DNA of 64,000 bases, taken from NCBI RefSeq assembly GCF_018257795.1, contig NZ_JAERJD010000004.1:248001-312000 (forward strand). The letters are read 5' to 3'. The position numbers and the translations under genes are program-made. Positions 8,881-19,210 of the stretch are shown here, in pieces (position 1 is the stretch's first letter; each line of letters begins with the position of its first letter). The stretch comes from Citrobacter sp. JGM124. Lineage in GTDB: Bacteria > Pseudomonadota > Gammaproteobacteria > Enterobacterales > Enterobacteriaceae. The notes under the pieces are model-generated. The model was not told the origin of the DNA and made no database searches. It saw only the letters and a list, made by a program, of their open reading frames with translations.

Positions 8881-9876
8881 ATGAAAAAGAGAAGACCTGT
8901 ACTTCAAGATGTTGCCGATCGTGTCGGCGTCACGAAGATGACGGTTAGCCGTTTCTTGCGTACTCCTGATCAGGTATCCGCGGGCATGCGGGTGAAAATC
9001 GCTGCCGCACTTGATTATCTTGGCTACATTCCAAATCGCGTGCCAGATATGCTCTCTAATTCAACCAGCCGCGCGCTAGGTGTGTTACTGCCTTCCCTGA
9101 CGAACCAAGTCTTTGCTGATGTATTACGTGGTATTGAGGATATTGCCGATGCTAACGGCTACCAGACAATGCTGGCCCATTCTGGTTATCACCCGGAGAG
9201 AGAAGAAGAACGACTGGAAGCGATGCTTTCATGGAATATTGATGGGTTGATTCTGACAGAGCGGACTCATACCGCCAGAACCTTAAAAATGATTGCAGTT
9301 GCAGGGATCCCGGTAGTGGAGCTCATGGACAGTGTGTCACCATGTATTGACCTCGCCGTGGGGTTTGATAACTTCGCCGCCGCTCGTCAGATGACGACAA
9401 CCATGATTAGCCGCGGTTATCGTCATGTCGTTTACCTGGGAGCCCGTCTTGATGAGCGAACGGGCATTAAGCAACAAGGTTATCAACGAGCTATGGAAGA
9501 AGCAGGGCTGACACCTTGCAGTATGATGGTTGCGAGACCCTCTTCTTATACGACTGGGGCCGAATTATTACGTCAGGCTCGCCTGGAGTATCCAGAACTG
9601 GACAGTGTTTTTTGTACTAATGATGACTTAGCGATTGGCGCGGTGTTTGAATGCCAGCGCCAGGGGTTACGTATCCCGGATGATATTGCGATCGCGGGTT
9701 TTCACGGCCATGACATTGGGCAGGCCATGGAACCCCGTCTTGCCAGTATTTTTACACCACGAGAACATATGGGACGGCTGGGAGCGGAACGCTTGCTGGC
9801 GCGTATTCGTGGTGAGACGGTATATCCTGAAATGCTTGATATAGGATTTACTTTGTTACCCGGTGGTTCTATTTAA
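8881..9876 (+). CDS. gntR: GntR, LacI-family gluconate repressor
   Basis: Represses GntI genes for gluconate uptake and phosphorylation and is released by gluconate. The protein is 331 residues as in E. coli. It has an N-terminal LacI-type helix-turn-helix (about residues 8-27, LQDVADRVGVTKMTVSRFL) and a periplasmic-binding-protein-like sugar domain ending in GFTLLPGGSI. gntK follows in the same direction with GntR-type operators between them. The ribosome site is weak (gtcagtgg). Confidence 0.96.
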   Translation: MKKRRPVLQDVADRVGVTKMTVSRFLRTPDQVSAGMRVKIAAALDYLGYIPNRVPDMLSNSTSRALGVLLPSLTNQVFADVLRGIEDIADANGYQTMLAHSGYHPEREEERLEAMLSWNIDGLILTERTHTARTLKMIAVAGIPVVELMDSVSPCIDLAVGFDNFAAARQMTTTMISRGYRHVVYLGARLDERTGIKQQGYQRAMEEAGLTPCSMMVARPSSYTTGAELLRQARLEYPELDSVFCTNDDLAIGAVFECQRQGLRIPDDIAIAGFHGHDIGQAMEPRLASIFTPREHMGRLGAERLLARIRGETVYPEMLDIGFTLLPGGSI

Positions 9877-9954
9877 TCCATTTTATTGACAGATCTCACA
9901 TTTATACTGGCTTTGACTATGCTGCTATTGCGTATCTTCCCCTGTTACGGCTAA

Positions 9955-9983
9955 ATGTTATCGGTAACAGTTACCCGTAACAA
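9955..9983 (+). promoter_or_regulatory. Tandem GntR operators upstream of gntK
   Basis: Two overlapping near-palindromes, atgttatcggtaacag (9955-9970) and cagttacccgtaacaa (9968-9983), resemble the GntR operator ATGTTACCGGTAACAT. A further half-site, tgttacgg, starts at about 9943. Repression of gntK by GntR is inferred. Confidence 0.75.
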
Positions 9984-10020
9984 CTATCACATAATCATTT
10001 GTGGCCTGACGGAGCAATGG

Positions 10021-10542
10021 ATGAACATAACAAACCATGATAACCATATCTATGTCCTGATGGGGGTCTCTGGCAGCGGCAAGTCCGTGGTTGCCAGTGA
10101 AGTGGCTTATCAGCTACATGCCGCTTTTCTCGATGGCGATTTTCTCCATCCGCGCCGTAATATTATGAAAATGGCTTCTGGCGAAGCCTTGAATGATGAA
10201 GACCGTATCCCGTGGTTGCAGGCTTTAAATGATGCCGCATTTGCCATGCAGCGTACTAATAGAGTGTCGTTAATTGTCTGCTCTGCTTTAAAAAAAATGT
10301 ATCGTGACAGGCTGCGTGATGGTAACCCTAATCTCTCATTTATTTATTTAAAAGGGGACTTTGACGTTATCGAATCTCGTCTGAAAGCCCGCAAAGGGCA
10401 TTTTTTCAAGACCGATATGCTCAAAACGCAGTTTGCTGTCCTCGAAGAGCCACAAGCAGACGAGAGAGATGTGCAGGTTGTCGATATCAGCCAGCCTCTT
10501 GAGCACGTGATCGCTGACACCATTGAGCGAATAAAAAAGTAA
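10021..10542 (+). CDS. gntK: GntK, thermoresistant gluconokinase
   Basis: Phosphorylates gluconate to 6-phosphogluconate for the Entner-Doudoroff and pentose phosphate pathways. The protein is 173 residues (E. coli 175). The P-loop GVSGSGKS is at residues 15-22, with FLDGDFLHPRRN and the lid segment KARKGHFF also present. An upstream in-frame ATG at 9955 lies inside the operators and is rejected. ATG 10021 has ggagc upstream and gives the family N-terminus (TNHDNHIYVLMG). In E. coli the permease gene gntU overlaps the end of gntK; here a terminator follows and gntU is missing. Confidence 0.95.
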   Translation: MNITNHDNHIYVLMGVSGSGKSVVASEVAYQLHAAFLDGDFLHPRRNIMKMASGEALNDEDRIPWLQALNDAAFAMQRTNRVSLIVCSALKKMYRDRLRDGNPNLSFIYLKGDFDVIESRLKARKGHFFKTDMLKTQFAVLEEPQADERDVQVVDISQPLEHVIADTIERIKK

Positions 10543-10574
10543 ACTGTGCTGGTCAATCGGATATGAATACACCG

Positions 10575-10600
10575 GGCCATCCTTTGATGGATGGTCTTTT
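10575..10600 (+). terminator. Terminator after gntK
   Basis: Stem ggccatcc/ggatggtc (10575-10582 with 10589-10596, one G-T pair) followed by tttt. It shows that the gntK transcript ends here rather than continuing into a permease gene. Confidence 0.7.
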
Positions 10601-10812
10601 GATGCGGTTTTAACACCTATACCATGGTGAGTCATGCGCGGCATGGTTATCTGTGACTCACGTTTTCTTTCTCTGCTGTCAGTCTAAATATTTTTATTTA
10701 ACCATTTGATTAAGAAAAATTTAATTCTTTTTTTAATCACCTTTTCTGTTATTTCCATATCCTCATCTCCTCCTGTTGTAAACCTTTCGTTACAGCCTGG
10801 TTGCACCATGAA

Positions 10813-10828
10813 TGTGATCTGCATCACA
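10813..10828 (+). promoter_or_regulatory. Perfect CRP-cAMP site upstream of the DUF1471 gene
   Basis: tgtga-tctgca-tcaca is an exact match to the CRP consensus TGTGA-N6-TCACA. A possible extended -10 (tgctaatag, 10851-10859) lies about 30 bp downstream, compatible with class II activation of the gene at 10929. Confidence 0.75.
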
Positions 10829-10928
10829 TGAATAGCACCTATTGTTAATATGCTAATAGTAACTATGGTTATCATTTTTACATCGAAAGCCAATATGCTT
10901 TCAACTTGACAAACCAAGGAATAAAATT

Positions 10929-11144
10929 ATGAAAACCATCAAAATGATGTCTGTTGCTGCTGTTACCGCTCTTTCTCTTATGTCTGCAGCCAGCTTTGCC
11001 CAGAGCGTTTCCGTGACTGATTCGACCCTGGACGGCGCAGAAGCACAAGTTGCGGCAAAAGCACATCAGGAAGGGCTGAACTATAAAATTACCAGTGCCG
11101 ACACTCGTAATGATGTTCACATGACAGCAGAGCTTTATAAATAA
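10929..11144 (+). CDS. DUF1471 (YhcN/BhsA/McbA-type) small periplasmic protein
   Basis: 71 residues: a signal peptide (about residues 1-24, ending ASFAQ), then one DUF1471 domain with the family hallmarks of an alternating Ala/Lys helix, YKITSADTRNDVHMTAELYK and a terminal LYK. Members of the family (BhsA, McbA, YhcN, YdgH) respond to envelope, acid, peroxide or biofilm cues. The role here is unknown, and I do not assign a specific paralogue. The ribosome site is aagga, 7 nt upstream. A perfect CRP site lies upstream, so expression is probably catabolite-controlled. It occupies the position of gntU between gntK and yhgN. Confidence 0.85.
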   Translation: MKTIKMMSVAAVTALSLMSAASFAQSVSVTDSTLDGAEAQVAAKAHQEGLNYKITSADTRNDVHMTAELYK

Positions 11145-11190
11145 CCGTCATAAATGATGTCAGAACTGACAGACGGTTTTAGTATTCAAG

Positions 11191-11224
11191 AAAGAGGGTA
11201 AAAACACAGGTTTTTACCCTCTTT
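11191..11224. terminator. Bidirectional terminator between the DUF1471 gene and yhgN
   Basis: 14-bp perfect stem (11191-11204 with 11211-11224, loop cacagg) with A-run and T-run flanks on both sides, serving the two convergent genes. Confidence 0.85.
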
Positions 11225-11249
11225 TTCTATTCCCCGTTCCTGAAGAGCG

Positions 11250-11843
11250 TTAGCCTTCCATCCAGGTCCGGATACCATCCAGAAACATTTGGGTTGCTAT
11301 CATCACGAGTACCAGCCCCATAAGACGTTCCAGTGCATTAACTCCTTTTTCTCCCAGCAGTCGCAGGAACAGTGATGACTGGAGCAAAATAGCCACGGTA
11401 CCGCCCCAGGCCAGCATTAAGGCGATAACCAAATGCCCCATTTGATTTGGATACTGGTGGGATAGCAACATCAGGGTTGCCAGTAGTGATGGCCCGGCAA
11501 CCAGGGGAATAGCCAGAGGAACGATAAAGGGTTCTTCACCTGCCGGTAGCCCGCTGGCATTACCTTCATTACCAGGGAATATCATCTTAATGGCGATCAG
11601 AAAGAGAATTATCCCACCGGAAATGGAGACAGTCTCTGCCCGCAGGTTTAAAAACGAGAGAATTCTTTCCCCGGCGAACAGGAAAATAAGCATGATTGTC
11701 AGGGCAATCAGCAGTTCACGGATCATGATAGCCCGGCGTCGTTTCGGTTCTGTATGTTTGAGTACCGACATAAAGATAGGCAGGTTACCTAGTGGATCCA
11801 TAATCAGAAATAGCAGTACCGTCGCCGTTATTATCTCATTCAT
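11250..11843 (-). CDS. yhgN: YhgN, MarC-family inner-membrane protein
   Basis: 197 residues, as in E. coli, with six predicted membrane helices and the family segments MDPLGNLPIFMSVLKHT and PLAIPLVAGPSLLATLMLLS. MarC proteins have no firmly established transport substrate, so only the family is called. It converges with the DUF1471 gene and diverges from asd, as in E. coli. Confidence 0.95.
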   Translation of the reverse strand: MNEIITATVLLFLIMDPLGNLPIFMSVLKHTEPKRRRAIMIRELLIALTIMLIFLFAGERILSFLNLRAETVSISGGIILFLIAIKMIFPGNEGNASGLPAGEEPFIVPLAIPLVAGPSLLATLMLLSHQYPNQMGHLVIALMLAWGGTVAILLQSSLFLRLLGEKGVNALERLMGLVLVMIATQMFLDGIRTWMEG

Positions 11844-11993
11844 TTTTTTCCCCGAAGTTCCTTGTTAATTCTCAGTAATAAGCTTTGTTTCTGATCTGAC
11901 AGCAATCATTGATTAATTTCACTTGCGACTTTTGCAGCATTTTGTAAGGCTGATAGATGTTTCGGTTTGGTGTCGGCACACACTATACACGCG

Positions 11994-12099
11994 ATAGTTC
12001 AAGTTGCAGGGATATTGGCTCTCCTCGCTTACCCAGGCCACTGATGTGAGTAGCTTTCTCGGGCTCTCTGCATAGCTGCTGTCCTGTAACTCGAACTAT
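11994..12099. repeat. Palindromic intergenic repeat, copy 1 (yhgN-asd)
   Basis: A 106-bp element bounded by 17-bp imperfect inverted ends, atagttcaagttgcagg and cctgtaactcgaactat (two mismatches, both compatible with G-U pairing). The interior (ctcgcttacccag...) also has hairpin potential. A second copy with the same end sequences lies at 42985-43084. The ends resemble long palindromic repeats I recall from intergenic regions of non-Escherichia Enterobacterales (Yersinia/Serratia-like), but I give it no formal name. Confidence 0.7.
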
Positions 12100-12139
12100 T
12101 TAGTCTATATACGTAATCATCTCAGCAGGATTAGTCGCT

Positions 12140-13246
12140 ATGAAAAATGTAGGTTTTGTTGGCTGGCGTGGAATGGTCGGCTCTGTACTCATGCAACGCA
12201 TGATAGAAGAGCGTGATTTTGACGTCATTCGTCCCGTATTCTTCTCCACTTCTCAGGCAGGAGAAGCGGCGCCCGTGTTTGCTGGTGTTAATGGCGGTAC
12301 ATTACAAAATGCCAGTGACCTGGAAGCGTTGAAGGCCCTGGATATTATTGTCTCCTGCCAGGGCGGTGATTATACCAATGAAATCTATCCCAAGCTGCGC
12401 GAGAGTGGCTGGCAGGGTTACTGGATTGACGCCGCATCATCACTGCGTATGAAAGATGATGCGATCATCATCCTCGACCCTGTGAACCAGCATGTGATTG
12501 ATGATGGGCTGAACAAAGGCATTAAAACCTTTGTTGGTGGTAACTGTACCGTAAGCCTGATGCTCATGTCGTTGGGTGGCTTATTTGCCAACAATCTGGT
12601 GGACTGGGTTTCAGTCGCAACCTATCAGGCAGCATCCGGTGGTGGAGCACGTCATATGCGTGAACTGCTAAATCAAATGGGGCATTTGCATAAAGAAGTT
12701 GCCCAGGAGCTGGCTTCCCCCGGGTCTGCCATTCTTGATATCGAACGTAAAGTGACCGCACTGGGGCGTAGTGACAAACTGCCCGTCGATAACTTTGGTG
12801 TTCCCCTGGCCGGCAGCCTGATCCCATGGATCGACAAGCAGCTTGATAATGGACAGAGCCGTGAAGAGTGGAAAGGTCAGGCTGAAACCAATAAAATCCT
12901 TGCTACTGCCACTGATATCCCGGTTGATGGCCTCTGTGTCCGTGTTGGTGCACTGCGTTGCCATAGCCAGGCCTTCACAATTAAACTGAAAAAAGATGTC
13001 TCGATCCCAACGATTGAAGAGCTGTTAGGGGCACATAACCCATGGGCTAAAGTGGTTCCTAACGATCGTGAAATCACGATGCGTGAGCTGACTCCAGCCG
13101 CAGTCACCGGCACATTACTGACACCAGTGGGACGCTTACGTAAGCTGAATATGGGGCCTGAATATATTTCAGCCTTCACCGTTGGTGACCAGTTGCTATG
13201 GGGGGCAGCAGAGCCGCTACGTCGTATGCTGCGCTCACTGGCATAA
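12140..13246 (+). CDS. asd: Asd, aspartate-semialdehyde dehydrogenase
   Basis: Reduces aspartyl-4-phosphate to aspartate semialdehyde, the branch point to lysine, diaminopimelate, threonine and methionine. 368 residues (E. coli 367). The N-terminal NADP-binding motif is [11 protein letters not shown]. The catalytic cysteine is Cys136 in GGNCTVS, and the catalytic histidine is in [12 protein letters not shown]. Ribosome site caggatt lies upstream of the ATG. It sits just ahead of the glg operon as in other enterics, but is separated from it by its own terminator and 405 bp. Confidence 0.97.
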   Translation: MKNVGFVGWRGMVGSVLMQRMIEERDFDVIRPVFFSTSQAGEAAPVFAGVNGGTLQNASDLEALKALDIIVSCQGGDYTNEIYPKLRESGWQGYWIDAASSLRMKDDAIIILDPVNQHVIDDGLNKGIKTFVGGNCTVSLMLMSLGGLFANNLVDWVSVATYQAASGGGARHMRELLNQMGHLHKEVAQELASPGSAILDIERKVTALGRSDKLPVDNFGVPLAGSLIPWIDKQLDNGQSREEWKGQAETNKILATATDIPVDGLCVRVGALRCHSQAFTIKLKKDVSIPTIEELLGAHNPWAKVVPNDREITMRELTPAAVTGTLLTPVGRLRKLNMGPEYISAFTVGDQLLWGAAEPLRRMLRSLA

Positions 13247-13651
13247 CTATTATTTTTGATAGTGTTAAAAAGGGAAGGGTAAAATCTCTTCCCTTTTTTT
13301 ATAAATAAGCATTAAAAGCTAAGTTTTATATTTATTTAATAAACTAATTTATAATATATTGAATTTTAAGCAATATATAATAATTAATTTTCCTGTTCTC
13401 GCCTTTCTCTATTTTATTTGATGTATATATTAAAAAAATAACCCTGTTATTTTATTTGTCTTTACATACAAAAATAATATTCATTGATCAAATTCACTCT
13501 ATAACGCCAGACAATTGTCTACTCTTAACAGGTAGCGTAATTGGATTGTGGCCAGGGCGGTTTCTCTGTCGCCAGCATCTATAACAGTTTCATCCTGCTG
13601 TGCACAATGAATATTGCTGCTTTATGAAGCCAATAAACAGGGAGAGGTATT
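13247..13651. other. asd-glgB intergenic region with an AT-rich block
   Basis: 405 bp without a gene. After the asd terminator, about 13298-13490 is extremely AT-rich, with many TATA/TTTA tracts and several overlapping -10-like hexamers. GC content rises again from about 13500 to the glgB start. The AT-rich block is a candidate promoter and H-NS or IHF binding region for the glycogen operon. No clear operator is recognised. Confidence 0.55.
13268..13300 (+). terminator. Rho-independent terminator of asd
   Basis: Stem aaaagggaag/cttccctttt (13268-13277 with 13288-13297) followed by a T-run, 22 nt after the asd stop. Confidence 0.85.
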
Positions 13652-15838
13652 ATGTCTGTTGTGCCCGAAAAAGACGTGATTAATGCATTGATTGAAGGAT
13701 ATTTTGCCGATCCCTTTTCTTTGTTAGGCATGCATAAAACGGTTGCTGGAATCGAGGTGCGGGTGCTGATGCCAGATGCTCTGAATGTTTGGGTTATTGA
13801 TACCAAAACCGGACGCAAAGTGGCGGAGCTTGATTGCCTTGATTCCCGGGGTTTTTTCAGTGGCGTTATTCCTCGTCGAAAAAATCTCTTTCCCTACCAG
13901 CTTGGTGTCACTTGGGCTGATTTTAGTCTCCACCTCGATGACCCCTACCGTTTCGGTACTCTGACCCGGGAACTGGATAGCTGGTTACTCTCTGAAGGGA
14001 CGCATTTACGTCCTTATGAAAGTTTAGGCGCACATCCTCTGACGCTGGATGGTGTCCCGGGTACAGGCTTCTCCGTATGGGCGCCGAATGCCCGGCGGGT
14101 TTCTGTTGTAGGGGAGTTCAATTTCTGGGATGGCCGTCGCCACCCAATGCGATTGCGTAAAGAGAGTGGTATTTGGGAGCTGTTTATCCCGGGGGTACAC
14201 ACTGGGCAGCTCTATAAGTTTGAACTGCTGGATATTCATGGCCAGCTGAGAGTTAAAGCGGACCCTTATGCGTTTGAGTCGCAAATGCGACCTGAAACGG
14301 CATCACTGATCTGTGGATTACCGGCAAAAACACAACTGAGCCCACAACGCCAGCAAGCGAATGGTTTTAATCAGCCGGTTTCTATTTATGAGGTTCACTT
14401 GGGTTCCTGGCGGCGTCATACGGATAATAATTTTTGGCTCAGTTACCGGGAGCTGGCGGATCAACTGATCCCTTACGTCCTGGAAATGGGGTTCACTCAT
14501 ATTGAGTTGTTGCCTGTCAACGAACACCCGTTTGACGGCAGCTGGGGTTATCAACCGCAGGGTATCTATGCCCCGACCCGGCGTTTTGGCACCCGTGATG
14601 ATTTTATCTACTTTATCCAGGCTGCTCATGAAGCGGGGCTCAATGTCTTACTTGACTGGGTGCCCGGGCATTTCCCTACCGATGAAACCGGCTTAGTACA
14701 GTTCGATGGTACCGCACTTTATGAATATGGCGATCCGCGGGAAGGGCGTCATCAAGACTGGGATACGCTTATCTATAACTATGGGCGCCACGAGGTCAGT
14801 AATTATCTGACGGGCAATGCCCTGTACTGGATTGAGCGTTTCGGTATCGATGGTTTACGAGTGGATGCTGTTGCGTCGATGATTTACCGGGACTACAGCC
14901 GTAAAGCAGGGGATTGGGTTCCTAATGAGTTTGGTGGCCGTGAAAATCTTGAAGCCATTGATTTTTTACGCAAGACCAACCGGGTTATTGGCGAGCAGGC
15001 TGCTGGTGCTGTGACCATGGCTGAGGAGTCCACCGATTTTGCCGGGGTAACTCGTCCCCCTGATGCAGGCGGGTTAGGGTTCTGGTTTAAATGGAATCTC
15101 GGCTGGATGCACGACACCCTCGATTATATGAAACTTGACCCTGTTTATCGTCAGTATCATCACAACAAAATGACGTTTGGCATGCTGTATAACAACACTG
15201 AAAATTTTGTTCTGCCATTGTCACATGACGAAGTGGTGCACGGTAAAAAATCCATTCTCGACAGAATGCCTGGTGATGTCTGGCAGAAATTTGCCAATTT
15301 ACGAGCCTACTATGGCTGGATGTGGGCCTTTCCCGGGAAAAAATTGCTGTTTATGGGCAATGAATTCGCCCAGGGGCGTGAATGGAACCATGATACTAGC
15401 CTTGACTGGCACTTACTGGAAGGAGATGACAATTGGCATAACGGCGTCCAGCGACTGGTGCGTGACTTGAACCACTGCTACCGGGAACAGGCCGCCATGC
15501 ATGAACTGGACTTTGATGACAGGGGTTTTGAGTGGTTGGTGGTTGATGATTTTGCTAACTCAGTATTTATCTTTGTCCGCCGTGACTCGCAGGGTAATGA
15601 GGTGATTATTGCCAGTAACTTTACACCTGTGCCGCGTTATCAATACCGTTTTGGTATCAACTGTCCTGGGCTATGGCGTGAAGTGCTTAATACTGATTCC
15701 ATGTTCTATCATGGCAGTAACATGGGCAATGAAGGGCTGACGAACAGTGAGGCGATTGAAAGCCATGGGCGTCGTCACTCTTTGAGCCTGACCCTGCCTC
15801 CACTGTCAACTATTTGGTTAGTCAGGGAGGCCAAATGA
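13652..15838 (+). CDS. glgB: GlgB, 1,4-alpha-glucan branching enzyme
   Basis: Forms the alpha-1,6 branches of glycogen. 728 residues, identical in length to the E. coli enzyme. Domains: an N-terminal carbohydrate-binding module (about 25-110), a second CBM48 (about 125-215, [16 protein letters not shown]), and a GH13 barrel with nucleophile Asp in GLRVDAVAS, acid/base Glu in AEESTD and transition-state Asp in LSHDEVVHG. An all-beta C-terminal domain ends with LPPLSTIWL. Ribosome site gggagagg lies upstream of the ATG. First gene of glgBXCAP; its stop overlaps the glgX start. Confidence 0.98.
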   Translation: MSVVPEKDVINALIEGYFADPFSLLGMHKTVAGIEVRVLMPDALNVWVIDTKTGRKVAELDCLDSRGFFSGVIPRRKNLFPYQLGVTWADFSLHLDDPYRFGTLTRELDSWLLSEGTHLRPYESLGAHPLTLDGVPGTGFSVWAPNARRVSVVGEFNFWDGRRHPMRLRKESGIWELFIPGVHTGQLYKFELLDIHGQLRVKADPYAFESQMRPETASLICGLPAKTQLSPQRQQANGFNQPVSIYEVHLGSWRRHTDNNFWLSYRELADQLIPYVLEMGFTHIELLPVNEHPFDGSWGYQPQGIYAPTRRFGTRDDFIYFIQAAHEAGLNVLLDWVPGHFPTDETGLVQFDGTALYEYGDPREGRHQDWDTLIYNYGRHEVSNYLTGNALYWIERFGIDGLRVDAVASMIYRDYSRKAGDWVPNEFGGRENLEAIDFLRKTNRVIGEQAAGAVTMAEESTDFAGVTRPPDAGGLGFWFKWNLGWMHDTLDYMKLDPVYRQYHHNKMTFGMLYNNTENFVLPLSHDEVVHGKKSILDRMPGDVWQKFANLRAYYGWMWAFPGKKLLFMGNEFAQGREWNHDTSLDWHLLEGDDNWHNGVQRLVRDLNHCYREQAAMHELDFDDRGFEWLVVDDFANSVFIFVRRDSQGNEVIIASNFTPVPRYQYRFGINCPGLWREVLNTDSMFYHGSNMGNEGLTNSEAIESHGRRHSLSLTLPPLSTIWLVREAK

Positions 15839-17817
15839 TGGCTATCTCAGCAGGTAATTCCGCGCCTTATGGCTCTTCTTATGACGGTAAGGGCGTAAAT
15901 TTTACTCTGTTTTCCGCCAACGCAGAAAAGGTGGAACTTTGCCTGTTTGATAAGGACGGTCTGGAGCAACGCTATGTCCTGCCAGGACGCACGGGCAATA
16001 TCTGGCATGGTTATCTGACAGGTATTACCCCCGGACAGTTCTACGGATATCGGGTCTATGGCCCGTGGTCATTGGCTGATGGTCATCGCTTTAACCCCGC
16101 TAAATTACTGCTCGATCCTTGCACCCGTCAGGTGGCTGGTGGGCTTGAGAATCACCCTTCTTTCCACGACGACGGGGAAATGCCTGATCCGCAAGATAGT
16201 GCGCCTTATATGGCGAAGTCCGTCGTCGTTAAAGAGATGTTTGACTGGCAGGGCGATACACCGCCAGCGACCCCTTGGGGCAAGACGGTTATCTATGAGG
16301 CCCATGTACGTGGTTTGACCAAACAGCATCCTGATATTCCCGAGGCGTTACGTGGAACCTATGCAGCACTTGGGCATCCCGTGATGATTGACCACTTTAA
16401 ACGTTTGGGGATCACCGCCCTGGAATTGTTACCCGTGGCTGATTTTGTGACCGAACCCCGGCTCAGAGGATTTGGACTCAAAAATTACTGGGGTTATAAC
16501 CCGCGTGCTTTTTATGCTGTTTCCACAGCCTATGCTGTAGGGGGGGAGGCAGGTTGTGCCGGGGATGAATTACGCGAATCGATTAAAGCATTACATAAAG
16601 CAGGTATTGAAGTGTTCCTGGATGTGGTCTTTAACCACAGTGCGGAACTTGATAAAGAAGGGCCTACCTTTTCATTTCGTGGCATTGATAACCGTAACTA
16701 TTACTGGCTTACGGATAACGGGGAATATCAGAACTGGACGGGGTGTGGCAATACCCTCAACCTGAACTCGCCCGATACGTTAGCCCTGATCATGGACTGT
16801 CTGCGTTATTGGGTCGAACACTTTCATATTGATGGCTTTCGTTTTGATCTGGCGAGTGTGCTGGGACGCACCCCCGAATTTCGTCAGGATGCCCCCCTGT
16901 TTGAGGCTATCAAGAATGATCCCTGCCTCAGGGCTGTGAAATGTATTGCTGAACCTTGGGATATCGGGCCTGGTGGCTATCAAGTCGGTAATTTTCCGCC
17001 TGACTTTGCGGAATGGAATGACCATTTCCGGGATGAAATTCGGCGCTTCTGGTTGCACCATAATCTCTCCTTAGGTGATTTTGCCCGTCGTTTTGCTGGC
17101 TCCAGTGATTTTTATCGCCGTGATGAAAAGCGGCCGTCCAGTACTATCAACCTGATCACCGCACATGATGGTTTCACCTTGCGTGATTGTGTCAGCTTTT
17201 CCCAAAAACATAACCAGGCCAACGGCGAGCATAACCATGATGGCAGTAGCAATAACTACAGTTCTAATCATGGTGTGGAAGGCCTGGATGGCGATGAAAA
17301 GGTTCAGGAACAGCGTTTGTGCAGTATGCGGGCACTGCTGACCACTTTAGTTCTCTCCCAGGGGACACCTATGTTACTGGCTGGCGATGAACGAGGTCGC
17401 AGTCAGCATGGCAATAACAATGCTTATTGTCAGGATAATGCACTCACCTGGCTTGACTGGAAAACGGATGATTACGGCCTGACAGATTTTACTGGGGCAC
17501 TGTTGCATCTACGCCAGAGTATTCCGGCTCTGACTGATAACCAGTGGTGGGATGATGATAGTGGGCAGGTTCACTGGCTTAATCAGGCCGGGCAACCCTT
17601 GACGATTGATCAATGGAACAGCGGGATACGCTGTTTGCAGATCCAGCTCTCAAATCAGTGGCTACTTATTGTTAACGCGACCGATGACGTCGTGGATATA
17701 ACGCTGGCTGAGGGGGAATGGTATGCCGTTCCCCCATTTGCCGGAAAAGATAACCGGGCTGTAATGACTTCATGGCAGTGTCCTGCACAAGGCGTATGTA
17801 TGCTGCATCGGTCATGA
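15835..17817 (+). CDS. glgX: GlgX, glycogen debranching enzyme
   Basis: Cleaves alpha-1,6 limit-dextrin branches left by GlgP. 660 residues (E. coli 657). An N-terminal CBM48 ([20 protein letters not shown]) is followed by a GH13 isoamylase-type barrel with [21 protein letters not shown] and [13 protein letters not shown] 15835 overlaps the glgB stop (ATGA), as in E. coli. The adjacent ATG 15838 is one codon shorter and has better spacing (7 nt) from gggagg, so either may be used. ATG 15814, still inside glgB, is rejected. Confidence 0.97.
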   Translation: MMAISAGNSAPYGSSYDGKGVNFTLFSANAEKVELCLFDKDGLEQRYVLPGRTGNIWHGYLTGITPGQFYGYRVYGPWSLADGHRFNPAKLLLDPCTRQVAGGLENHPSFHDDGEMPDPQDSAPYMAKSVVVKEMFDWQGDTPPATPWGKTVIYEAHVRGLTKQHPDIPEALRGTYAALGHPVMIDHFKRLGITALELLPVADFVTEPRLRGFGLKNYWGYNPRAFYAVSTAYAVGGEAGCAGDELRESIKALHKAGIEVFLDVVFNHSAELDKEGPTFSFRGIDNRNYYWLTDNGEYQNWTGCGNTLNLNSPDTLALIMDCLRYWVEHFHIDGFRFDLASVLGRTPEFRQDAPLFEAIKNDPCLRAVKCIAEPWDIGPGGYQVGNFPPDFAEWNDHFRDEIRRFWLHHNLSLGDFARRFAGSSDFYRRDEKRPSSTINLITAHDGFTLRDCVSFSQKHNQANGEHNHDGSSNNYSSNHGVEGLDGDEKVQEQRLCSMRALLTTLVLSQGTPMLLAGDERGRSQHGNNNAYCQDNALTWLDWKTDDYGLTDFTGALLHLRQSIPALTDNQWWDDDSGQVHWLNQAGQPLTIDQWNSGIRCLQIQLSNQWLLIVNATDDVVDITLAEGEWYAVPPFAGKDNRAVMTSWQCPAQGVCMLHRS

Positions 17818-17832
17818 AAGGAGAAAGAAATC

Positions 17833-19116
17833 ATGGTGAGATTCGAAAAAAAGGACGCTGTAATGTTGGCACGACAGCTACCACTCCAGTCCGTTGCACT
17901 TATTTTGGCGGGAGGAAGAGGGACTCGTCTTAAAGATTTGACGTCTACTCGTGCGAAGCCCGCGGTCCACTTCGGTGGTAAGTTCCGTATCATCGATTTT
18001 GCTCTTTCTAACTGTATTAATTCAGGCATTCGGCGTATTGGTGTCATCACTCAGTATCAGTCTCATACGTTGGTCAAACATATTCAACGGGCCTGGTCTT
18101 TCTTCAGTGAGGAGATGAATGAGTTTGTCGATTTACTGCCGGCCCAGCAGCGGGTGCATGGTGAGAATTGGTATCGTGGCACCGCAGATGCGGTGACCCA
18201 GAACCTGGACGTTATACGCCGCTACAGAGCGAAATATATTGTCATTCTGGCTGGGGATCATATTTATAAACAAGACTATTCCCGCATGCTGATAGACCAT
18301 GTGGAAAAAGGCGCTCGCTGCACGGTTGCTTGTATCCCGGTACCAGTGGAGGAAGCTTCAGCACTGGGCGTTATGGCTGTTGATGAAAACGCAAAAATCA
18401 TCGATTTCGTGGAGAAACCAGAAAACCCGCCGACGATGCCTGGGGACGAGGGCAAATCCCTTGCCAGCATGGGAATTTATATTTTTGATGCAGAGTACCT
18501 CTTCAGACTCCTTGAAGAAGATGATCTTGATGAGAATTCCAGTCATGATTTTGGTAAAGACATCATCCCTAAAGTGACAAAATCAGGCGAAGCCTATGCC
18601 CACTCTTTTACGCTCTCTTGTGTACAGTCTGATCCCAACGCTGAACCTTACTGGCGTGATGTAGGAACCCTGGAAGCTTACTGGAAAGCAAACCTTGATC
18701 TGGCATCTGTCATGCCAGAACTGGATATGTATGACCAGAACTGGCCTATCCGAACTTATAGTGAATCCTTGCCGCCTGCCAAGTTTGTTCAGGATCGCTC
18801 CGGTAGCCATGGAATGACACTGAATTCTCTGGTTTCTGGGGGATGCATTATTTCTGGCTCCGTGGTTGCCCAGTCGGTTCTTTTCCCACGTGTTCGTGTG
18901 AACTCATTTTGTAATATTGACAGTTCAATTTTATTACCTGACGTCGTTGTGGGCCGTTCTTGTCGCTTACGTCGCTGCATTATTGACCGGGCCTGCATTA
19001 TCCCAGAAGGCCTGATCGTTGGCGAAAATGCGGTAGAGGATGCTAGCCGTTTCTATCGTTCCGAGGATGGTATCGTACTGATTACGCGAGAAATGCTGGG
19101 AAGACTTGAGAGCTGA
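17833..19116 (+). CDS. glgC: GlgC, glucose-1-phosphate adenylyltransferase (ADP-glucose pyrophosphorylase)
   Basis: Makes ADP-glucose, the rate-limiting and allosterically controlled step of glycogen synthesis. 427 residues (E. coli 431; the C-terminal KQER tail is absent). The nucleotide-binding motif [11 protein letters not shown] is at about residues 26-36, the product-site segment is [11 protein letters not shown], and VEKPENPP is present. The C-terminal left-handed beta-helix includes [21 protein letters not shown] ribosome site (aggagaaag) follows the glgX stop by a few bases. Confidence 0.97.
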   Translation: MVRFEKKDAVMLARQLPLQSVALILAGGRGTRLKDLTSTRAKPAVHFGGKFRIIDFALSNCINSGIRRIGVITQYQSHTLVKHIQRAWSFFSEEMNEFVDLLPAQQRVHGENWYRGTADAVTQNLDVIRRYRAKYIVILAGDHIYKQDYSRMLIDHVEKGARCTVACIPVPVEEASALGVMAVDENAKIIDFVEKPENPPTMPGDEGKSLASMGIYIFDAEYLFRLLEEDDLDENSSHDFGKDIIPKVTKSGEAYAHSFTLSCVQSDPNAEPYWRDVGTLEAYWKANLDLASVMPELDMYDQNWPIRTYSESLPPAKFVQDRSGSHGMTLNSLVSGGCIISGSVVAQSVLFPRVRVNSFCNIDSSILLPDVVVGRSCRLRRCIIDRACIIPEGLIVGENAVEDASRFYRSEDGIVLITREMLGRLES

Positions 19117-19210
19117 AACGGTATAAGTGCTATCCACAGTATGCAATCTCTCTGGGATGGTATGGAAGCCTGATATGTAAAGAAATCCAGCGATTTATAC
19201 GGGAGTGAGA

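Larger units (their letters stand above)
10543..10928. other. Non-coding gap in the gntU position
   Basis: 386 bp holding the gntK terminator at its left end and the CRP-type promoter of the DUF1471 gene at its right end. The middle (about 10680-10790) is AT-rich. I see no recognisable gntU fragment. A minus-strand frame of 77 codons runs through it but shows no family features. Confidence 0.6.

Noticed and set aside
10684-10917. 77-codon minus-strand frame between gntK and the DUF1471 gene
   Set aside because: It covers the perfect CRP site and promoter of the DUF1471 gene, and its composition reflects the AT-rich DNA rather than a protein.
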